A stretch of DNA of 5,851 nucleotides from Opitutus sp. GAS368 (GTDB lineage Bacteria; Verrucomicrobiota; Verrucomicrobiia; Opitutales; Opitutaceae), in NCBI GenBank assembly GCA_945861235.1, contig CAMATV010000222.1, positions 1-5,851 of the forward strand. The letters run 5' to 3'. The position numbers and the translations under genes are program-made. The stretch's first letter is position 1. Each line of letters begins with the position of its first letter. Positions 1 through 4,520 of the stretch are shown here, in pieces. The notes beneath the pieces are model-generated. The model worked only from the letters and a program-made list of their open reading frames with translations. It ran no database searches and was not told where the DNA came from.

Positions 1-1109
1 CCGGCGTTCGACCCGCAGTAGAGCAGGTCGCGGTAAACGAGCGGGGTTTGGATGTAGATACCGCTCTTCTGATCGGACCACGCGACGAACGGGCTCGAGG
101 TCTCGCCGGCCGCTGGCGTGATGTCGCCCTTCGCGCCAGGGCGGATCGCCCACACGGGAGCGGCGGCGCCGTGGCCGTTGGCTACGTAGATTAAGCCGTG
201 CGCGGAAAACGGCGTGGGGATCGGGTTGTCGCCGCCGGTTTTCAGCCGCCAGAGCTCCGCGCCGGTGGTGAAGTCGTAGCCCGCCACATAGGGCCAGCCG
301 TTGGCGACTACCTGGGTGCGCCCGCCCTCAGTGTGCACGTAGGGCGTCGCCCAGCAGCGCTCGCAAAGGTCCTTGCGCGGCGTGCGCCAGATTTCCTCGC
401 CGTCGGAGAGACGGAACGCTGCGAGGTAGGGATTGTCGGGCGCGTCGCACTGGACGACGATCCGATCACCGTGGAGGGTGGGCGAACTCGCGTAGCCCCA
501 GCCCACACCGTATTTGCTGACGTTGATCACGCCGAGGTCCTTCTTCCAGCGGCGCTCCCCGTCTAGGCTGTAACAGTGCAATCCCTCGGAACCGAAGCAC
601 GCGACGAGCACTTTGCCATCGGTCGAGAGCGTCGTGTTGGCCTGCGTAGCCTTCATGTGTCGCTGCGTACGGGGCACGGCCTGATGCGCTGTTTGCTCCC
701 AGATCACCTTGCCCGTGCGCTTGTCGAAACAGATAATTTTCCACGCTTGCTCGGCGGTTTCTTCCGCGGCGGTGCGGTCGCCGTAAAGGCCGAGCTTAAT
801 GGGCGACTTGCCAGCGGAGTTCACCGCCGTCGCGACGAAGAGCCGATCGCCCCAGACCACCGGGCTCGAGTGGCCGAGGCCGTCAACCGGAGTTTTCCAC
901 TTTACCTTCCACTCGGTGGGCAGCGGCGATGAATCGCCGACGCCATTCGCCAACGGGCCGCGAAACGACGGCCAGTTCGACGTTGCCGCCGCGACGGCGC
1001 GGTGTGCGGCGACCATCAGTGGCAGCGCGACGAAGCTGCGCCGGGTGAGTGACGGCACGCGCGTCGGTTTAGCTGGATCAAGGGTTAGGCGTGGTGCGGT
1101 CGGGGGCAT
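1..1109 (-). CDS. Exported PQQ-like beta-propeller repeat protein, C-terminus cut by window edge
   Basis: The minus-strand frame is open for 369 codons from an ATG at 1109 to the left edge without a stop. Residues 21-42 look like a twin-arginine signal: TRRSFVA (R23, R24), a hydrophobic stretch, then a small-residue Ala-rich end. Next comes NWPSFRGP (residues 45-52), a hallmark of exported propeller proteins of Planctomycetes and Verrucomicrobia. Repeated blade signatures follow: CFDKRTGKVIW (127-137), CYSLDGERRW (179-188), AFRLSDGEEIW (231-241) and GYDFTTGAELW (277-287). These match PQQ/BamB-like (YVTN-type) repeats. Such proteins are structural propellers, and the fold alone does not show PQQ binding or enzyme activity. 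No Shine-Dalgarno is seen before 1109; a GTG at 1058 (residue 18) would give a more compact Tat n-region and is a real alternative start. The fold call is firm and the function is unknown. Confidence 0.88.
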   Translation of the reverse strand, partial: MPPTAPRLTLDPAKPTRVPSLTRRSFVALPLMVAAHRAVAAATSNWPSFRGPLANGVGDSSPLPTEWKVKWKTPVDGLGHSSPVVWGDRLFVATAVNSAGKSPIKLGLYGDRTAAEETAEQAWKIICFDKRTGKVIWEQTAHQAVPRTQRHMKATQANTTLSTDGKVLVACFGSEGLHCYSLDGERRWKKDLGVINVSKYGVGWGYASSPTLHGDRIVVQCDAPDNPYLAAFRLSDGEEIWRTPRKDLCERCWATPYVHTEGGRTQVVANGWPYVAGYDFTTGAELWRLKTGGDNPIPTPFSAHGLIYVANGHGAAAPVWAIRPGAKGDITPAAGETSSPFVAWSDQKSGIYIQTPLVYRDLLYCGSNA

Positions 1110-1460
1110 GAGATTGGTTGTGACGATTTGGGCGTTTCAGAGCGTGCCATCCTGGCATTCAAGCAGGGTGACTTGAGCGAGTGGAATCCACACGACCTCG
1201 GGACGGTGGGCAAGGGAGCATTGCGAAAAAGAGCACACCGCCTGCCAACACGCCCGCGATTTGATTCAGGAGATCCTCAGCAACAGAAATCGAACGGAGC
1301 CGTGGGACGAAACTCCGCGGGCGGCGATTTTTGCTCGGCGAGGGCGACAACCTGTTCGGGTAGCACGGCAAACCCGGTGGAAAAAATTCATGGGCGCCGG
1401 CTAGCGCGCCCCACGCCGGCCATCGCGTGCGTCGGTCTCGCGGGATCGTGAAAGGGAAAA
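1110..1460. other. Gene-free spacer between sulfatase end and propeller-protein start
   Basis: This 351-base stretch separates two minus-strand genes, so they are probably not one tight operon. The open frames on both strands (for example 1128-1451 plus and 1159-1464 minus) have no recognisable motif and a composition typical of G+C-rich non-coding DNA. The part next to the sulfatase stop holds a weak candidate terminator, described separately. The part next to 1109 should carry the propeller gene's promoter. A TTGAAT followed after 17 bases by TGAAAC is the best sigma-70-like pair I see on the minus strand, but the -10 half matches poorly. No RNA gene was recognised. Confidence 0.6.
1381..1411 (-). 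terminator. Candidate intrinsic terminator of the sulfatase transcript
   Basis: On the minus strand, about 50 bases after the sulfatase stop, GGGCGC (1411-1406) can pair with GCGCCC (1397-1392) across an 8-base loop. ATGAA and then six T (1386-1381) follow. The all-G+C stem and T-run fit an intrinsic terminator, but the stem is only 6 bp and the T-run starts 5 bases after it. A competing pairing of the flanking GCCGGC copies is possible, so this is a weak call. Confidence 0.3.
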
Positions 1461-3092
1461 TCATTTTCCGGAGGGCGTGACGAACTCCTCGCGGGTGAGT
1501 TTCCCGTCGCCGTTTTTATCGAAATTTTTGAAGCGCTGCGCGAGGTTCGACGCGTCTTTCACTCCAGCGGTGTATTCGTCGAGGGTGAGGACACCGTCGT
1601 GGTTGGTGTCCATGCGCGCGAACGCGGCGGCGCGATCGGGTGCGGTTTTTTTGGCGGGAGATTTCGGTGCGACGGGCGCGGTGGGCGTTGTGGCTGCCGC
1701 AGTGCGATCGGCGGCGCTGATGCAGGCCGGATCGACGGTGGTGGGCAGGGAGGCTTTCCACGCGAGCGCGAGGTGCGTGAGGCGGGCGACGATTTCCGGG
1801 TGAGCCTTCGCGACATCGACGGCTTCGGCGCGGTCGGTAGTGAGGCGGTGCAACGCGACGCGGTTGGCGTCGGCGGTCAGGAGCAGTTTCCAATCGCCGT
1901 CGCGCACGGCGAGGCGCGGCCACCAATCGGGATCGGCGGCCTTGCCGGTCCACGCCCAGAAAATGGGTCGTGTGCGTTTGACCGGCTGGCCTTGGAGCGC
2001 GGCGAGCAAGTTTTCACCGTCGCTGCGGTAAGTGGACGGCAGCGTGAGGCCCGCGGCGGCGCAGAGGGTAGGTAGCAGATCGACAGCGGTGAAGGCAGTC
2101 GTGTCGTTGATCGCGCCGGCGGGTGTGTGACCGGGCCAGCGCACGAGGAAGGGCACGCGCACGCCGCCCTCGAAGAGGCTGCGTTTCTCGCCGCGCAGGC
2201 CGCCGCTCGAGCCGACGCTGTAGTAGCCGCCGTAGCCCGCGCCCCCGGCGTCGTCGTCGCGGGAGTTTTGCTGGGCTTTCGGCGCGGTGGTCTCCGGGCC
2301 ATTGTCGCTGGAGAAAATCACGATCGTATTTTGCGCAACTCCGGCGGCCTCCAGCGCATCGAGCACGCGGCCGACGGCGTTGTCGCCATCGGTGATGACG
2401 GCAGCGTAGACGCGTTTCTGTTCGTCGAGGTGCTGCCATTTTTCCAGCGATGCCTTCGTGGGGACGTGGGGCAGGTGGCTCTCGTGGAGCCAAACATTGA
2501 GGAAGAAAGGGCGGTCTTTGTTGGCGGCGATAAATTTTACGGCGTTTTCCGGCGTGGCGTGGAGACCAGCGGAGGCGGTTTCGGCGCCGCCGTTGAAAAC
2601 GGCGAACTCGTCGAAGCCGTAGGCGGTGGGCGCGGGTGCGCCGTGCGTTTTGCGATTAGTGAGGTGCCACTTGCCGAAGTGCGCGGTGCGGTAACCGGCC
2701 TGCTGGAAAAAACGGGCGCTAGTGGGCGCGCGGGCGTCGAGCCAGTCGGGCATGTTGCGCGCGAGATTTTGCGCAGGCGCGGCGAAGTGTTGGTGAATGC
2801 CGAAGCGTGAGGGAAACATACCCGTCATCGCGGCGGCGCGGCTGGGCGAGCACACGGGATTGAGGACGTTGAACTGGTGGAAGTCGGTGCCTTCGCGCGC
2901 GAGTCGGTCGAGGTGCGGCGTCTTCAGCCACGGGTGCCCGTGAGACGAGAGATCGCCCCAGCCCCAGTCGTCAGCGAAGATGAAGACGATGTTGGGTGGC
3001 GTCGGGTTGGCGGCGGCAACCGCTGAGACGGAGAGCAGGAGAGCGAGCGAGACGAGGAAAAGAGAGCGGAAGATAGGCATGAGAGAAAGCAT
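1461..3092 (-). CDS. Secreted type I (formylglycine) sulfatase with C-terminal EF-hand pair
   Basis: Predicted S1-family sulfatase of 543 residues, hydrolysing a sulfate ester outside the cytoplasm; the substrate cannot be told from sequence. Seen in order (numbering from 3092): Sec signal peptide about residues 5-27 (a hydrophobic run ending SAVAA); PNIVFIFADD with metal-binding D41/D42; CSPSR at 81-85, whose Cys is the residue converted to formylglycine; FGKWH with K141 and H143; a histidine cluster WLHESHLPH (H203, H206, H209); SSDNGPE with D263/N264; and GEKRSLFEGGVRVP near 301-314. All core sulfatase motifs are present. A linker rich in Ala, Pro, Thr and Lys (about 460-490) leads to two canonical EF-hand loops, DTNHDGVLTLDE (495-506) and DKNGDGKLTREE (525-536). 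The frame is open up to an ATG at 3254, but the added 54 residues are Pro-rich and would precede the signal peptide. ATG 3092 or ATG 3080 is the likely start; neither has a Shine-Dalgarno. No maturase gene lies in the window. The gene is divergent from the OB-fold gene. Confidence 0.95.
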   Translation of the reverse strand: MLSLMPIFRSLFLVSLALLLSVSAVAAANPTPPNIVFIFADDWGWGDLSSHGHPWLKTPHLDRLAREGTDFHQFNVLNPVCSPSRAAAMTGMFPSRFGIHQHFAAPAQNLARNMPDWLDARAPTSARFFQQAGYRTAHFGKWHLTNRKTHGAPAPTAYGFDEFAVFNGGAETASAGLHATPENAVKFIAANKDRPFFLNVWLHESHLPHVPTKASLEKWQHLDEQKRVYAAVITDGDNAVGRVLDALEAAGVAQNTIVIFSSDNGPETTAPKAQQNSRDDDAGGAGYGGYYSVGSSGGLRGEKRSLFEGGVRVPFLVRWPGHTPAGAINDTTAFTAVDLLPTLCAAAGLTLPSTYRSDGENLLAALQGQPVKRTRPIFWAWTGKAADPDWWPRLAVRDGDWKLLLTADANRVALHRLTTDRAEAVDVAKAHPEIVARLTHLALAWKASLPTTVDPACISAADRTAAATTPTAPVAPKSPAKKTAPDRAAAFARMDTNHDGVLTLDEYTAGVKDASNLAQRFKNFDKNGDGKLTREEFVTPSGK

Positions 3093-3152
3093 GGGCGCAG
3101 CGACGGGTGCGGGCCGCGGATTGGGGTGAAACGGAGCGATGGAGGAGCAGGC

Positions 3153-3185
3153 CCGCCCCTCCGTCAAATGCTGAGGAGGGAGCGG
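3153..3185 (-). promoter_or_regulatory. Bulged hairpin in the divergent region, likely sulfatase leader or operator
   Basis: CCGCCCCTCC (3153-3162) pairs with GGAGGG plus GCGG (3175-3180 and 3182-3185). This gives 10 base pairs with a single bulged A at 3181 and a 12-base loop. It lies 61-93 bases upstream of the sulfatase ATG at 3092. Read as RNA on the minus strand it would be a strong leader hairpin; read as DNA it could be an imperfect operator. No T-run follows, so it is not an obvious terminator. Its function is inferred only from position and stability, and the tract is compositionally biased, which raises the chance of coincidental pairing. Confidence 0.35.
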
Positions 3186-3191
3186 ATGAGA

Positions 3192-3210
3192 GGGATGGGG
3201 GAGGGGGGGG
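3192..3210 (+). other. G-tract cluster, potential G-quadruplex
   Basis: The plus strand reads GGG, AT, five G, A, eight G. This can supply four G3 tracts with 1-2 base loops if the last run is split. It is on the template side for the sulfatase transcript and the non-template side for the OB-fold gene, 102 bases before the latter's ATG. Quadruplex formation is a prediction from the pattern; homopolymer runs of this kind are also prone to sequencing or assembly length errors. Confidence 0.4.
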
Positions 3211-3293
3211 CCGGTGCGCACGAAAACCGCGCCGTTGGAACCGAATGCCAGCACTCATTACTGCGCGGAGAACCTTGAAAAAGGCGGAAACAT

Positions 3294-3307
3294 CGTGCTC
3301 CGTGCTC
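3294..3307 (+). repeat. Perfect tandem heptamer just before the OB-fold gene start
   Basis: CGTGCTC occurs twice back to back, ending 4 bases before the ATG at 3312, where a Shine-Dalgarno would normally sit. It could be a small binding site or chance. No ribosome-binding site is seen in this leader. Confidence 0.4.
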
Positions 3308-3311
3308 GATC

Positions 3312-4082
3312 ATGAAAAATCCTTTCACGGTCGGCGGTCTGATGGTGGCGTTGGTCTGCACTCTCGGCAGTGCGGCGAGCGCAGGTGAAAAAGCGGTGCC
3401 GGCTGCGCCGGCGCAGGCCAACGCGATTACCGGCAAGGTCGTCGAGTCGATGAATGCCGCGAGTTACACCTATGTCTTAGTGGATACGGCCAAGTCCCAG
3501 GTCTGGGCGGCGGCGCCGCAGTTTCCCGTCAAGGTCGGCGACACGGTGGTGGTGGCCGATGCGATGCCGATGACGAACTATCACAGTAAGACGCTGAACC
3601 GGACCTTCGACGTCGTTTACTTCAGCGGCTATGTGACGGTGAACGGTGCCGCTCCGATGGCGGCGGTGCGAGCGGCTCCGGCGATCAGCGCGGGCGCGGC
3701 GAGCGGTGAATTGCCCAAGGGGCATCCGGCGATTCCGGCGGCAACGAAGCCAGTCGGACCCGATCTGACGAATATCAAGCGGGCCGACGGTGGCCAGACG
3801 GTGACGGAGATTGTCACGGGCAAGGCGAAGTTTGCCGGTAAAGCCATCGCGGTGCGCGGGCGCGTCGTGAAATTCAACGGCGGGATTCTGGGTAAAAATT
3901 GGCTGCACGTGCGCGACGGCTCCGGTGCCGAGGGCACGAATGACCTGACGGCCACGACCGATGCGGTGGTGAAGGTGGGCGACCTGGTGCTCGTGACGGG
4001 CATACTCGCGAGCGACCGCGATTTCGGCGGCGGCTACAAATACGCGCTGATCGTCGAGAACGCGCAAGTCGTGGTACAGTGA
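3312..4082 (+). CDS. Exported protein with two OB-fold-like domains (NrfJ-like)
   Basis: A complete 256-residue protein with a Sec signal peptide: MKNPF, hydrophobic residues 7-22, probable cleavage after ASA at 22-24. The first domain (about 38-112) contains TYVLVD, VWAAAP, VKVGD, and the strip MTNYHSKTLNRTFDVVYFSG. I recall this pattern from proteins of Geobacter and related bacteria labelled NrfJ-related or OB-fold nucleotide-binding. An Ala/Pro-rich linker (about 113-155) holds LPKGHPAIP. The second domain (about 160-256) has KAIAVRGRVVKF, GKNWLHVRDGSG, NDLTATT, KVGDLVLVTG and DFGGGYKYALIVENA, again an OB-like beta-barrel pattern. No catalytic residues, CXXCH haem sites or lipobox are seen. 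Despite the family's common annotation, a signal peptide makes nucleic-acid binding unlikely; ligand or metal binding in the periplasm is a guess. The family resemblance is from memory and the function is unknown. Confidence 0.85.
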   Translation: MKNPFTVGGLMVALVCTLGSAASAGEKAVPAAPAQANAITGKVVESMNAASYTYVLVDTAKSQVWAAAPQFPVKVGDTVVVADAMPMTNYHSKTLNRTFDVVYFSGYVTVNGAAPMAAVRAAPAISAGAASGELPKGHPAIPAATKPVGPDLTNIKRADGGQTVTEIVTGKAKFAGKAIAVRGRVVKFNGGILGKNWLHVRDGSGAEGTNDLTATTDAVVKVGDLVLVTGILASDRDFGGGYKYALIVENAQVVVQ

Positions 4083-4112
4083 GGCGGCGGGGCACGGCGC
4101 GGTCGCAGCCTT

Positions 4113-4197
4113 CGGCGAAGTTCTGAATCGCCTGCATCCGCCTTCGCCGGACCTAGGGCGAGACACAAGCAGGCTAAGACCTCCTGCCCCACGGAGG
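4113..4197. repeat. Cluster of small inverted repeats, possibly REP-like
   Basis: CGGCGAAG (4113-4120) and CTTCGCCG (4142-4149) form a perfect 8-bp inverted repeat with a 21-base spacer. Overlapping it are TCGCC/GGCGA (4144-4148, 4157-4161, 8-base loop), GCAGG/CCTGC (4169-4173, 4183-4187, 9-base loop) and CCTCC/GGAGG (4180-4184, 4193-4197). The cluster begins 31 bases after the OB-fold stop. It could act as that gene's transcript end, though no T-run follows, or it may be palindromes of the kind mobilised by RAYT transposases, since a RAYT remnant lies 74 bases away. Each stem is short and may be chance at this G+C content; a genome-wide copy count would decide. Confidence 0.4.
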
Positions 4198-4270
4198 GAG
4201 TTTCTATGATATGATCGTCGGCGGGAAACGCACCGGAGGACAGCGTTTCACCGATCACCGGATCGAACCC

Positions 4271-4389
4271 GAACAGGCAAGTCTCGAACGCGATCTGCGC
4301 CGCCGCGGTCCCGAAGACGTGGCGCCGATAGGTGCCGCGATTGAGTGATAACACGCCCCGGGGAATTCGAGCCTGAGCTTGCCCGCGAT
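4271..4389 (-). pseudogene. 5' remnant of an IS200-like RAYT (REP-associated tyrosine) transposase
   Basis: The minus strand from 4389 reads IAGKLRLEFPGACYH, matching the usual RAYT beginning MARKLRLEYPGACYH, so ATC stands where the ATG should be. After CYH the frame breaks. The expected HVINRGN needs six bases between the His and Asn codons, but only TC is present, a 4-base loss. In the shifted frame the match resumes as NRGTYRRHVF and continues to AFETCLF at about 4271. There it stops: the following sequence lacks the HxH (usually NHxHL) metal-binding motif and the catalytic Tyr region of the Y1 transposase fold. Family RAYTs are commonly much longer, often 150-300 residues. The gene therefore has at least three lesions (start, frameshift, 3' loss) and must be inactive. 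The family assignment rests on my memory of the conserved N-terminus. Confidence 0.72.
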
Positions 4390-4444
4390 GCCGACACCCT
4401 GCGCACCCCTCCGCGCCTGTAAAATGAAAGCATGATGACCTGCC

Positions 4445-4470
4445 CCCCTGCTTGGCCTCCCCTGCTGGCC
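4445..4470. repeat. Imperfect tandem direct repeat near the Fic gene end
   Basis: CCCCTGCTTGGCC (4445-4457) is followed after one T by CCCCTGCTGGCC (4459-4470), differing by a single T. The pair lies between the Fic stop and the lost start of the RAYT remnant, which would be the leader region of that element. It may be slippage or a piece of the element's flanking repeats. Confidence 0.4.
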
Positions 4471-4520
4471 CTTTTGGCTCGTCCCACGGCGAAGAAATTG
4501 TTCGCCACACCTATGCCGCA

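Larger units (their letters stand above)
4083..4520. other. Gene-free stretch between OB-fold gene and Fic gene, holding mobile-element debris
   Basis: The two flanking genes converge here over 438 bases. The stretch holds an inverted-repeat cluster near the OB-fold stop, a spacer with another 5-bp hairpin (CGATC/GATCG, 4252-4265), a decayed RAYT transposase 5' end, and an imperfect direct repeat before the Fic stop. No intact gene fits. The 158-residue open frame on the minus strand (4510-4034) crosses the remnant out of frame with the remnant's first codons and overlaps the end of the OB-fold gene, so I do not call it. Confidence 0.65.

Noticed and set aside
1295..1370. Short minus-strand peptide-like stretch (VVALAEQKSPPAEFRP) in the spacer
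   Set aside because: It looks protein-like for about 30 residues but lies between two close in-frame stops with no ATG; I could not link it to any family.
1128..1451. 107-residue plus-strand and 101-residue minus-strand open frames in the spacer
   Set aside because: No motif, no ribosome-binding site, and the two overlap each other on opposite strands; composition looks non-coding.
2127..2810. 227-residue open frame on the plus strand inside the sulfatase gene
   Set aside because: It is antisense to a gene with all sulfatase motifs, has no family resemblance, and long antisense frames are expected at this G+C content.
3093..3254. In-frame N-terminal extension of the sulfatase to the ATG at 3254
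   Set aside because: The 54 added residues are Pro-rich, come largely from the G-tract region, and would place the signal peptide in the interior of the protein.
3235..3303. TTGGAA and TTGAAA as -35 boxes for the OB-fold gene
   Set aside because: No acceptable -10 box lies 16-18 bases downstream of either.
3477..4166. 229-residue minus-strand frame under the OB-fold gene
   Set aside because: It is the shadow of a gene with a signal peptide and family-like motifs; its Arg/His-rich translation is typical of antisense reading.
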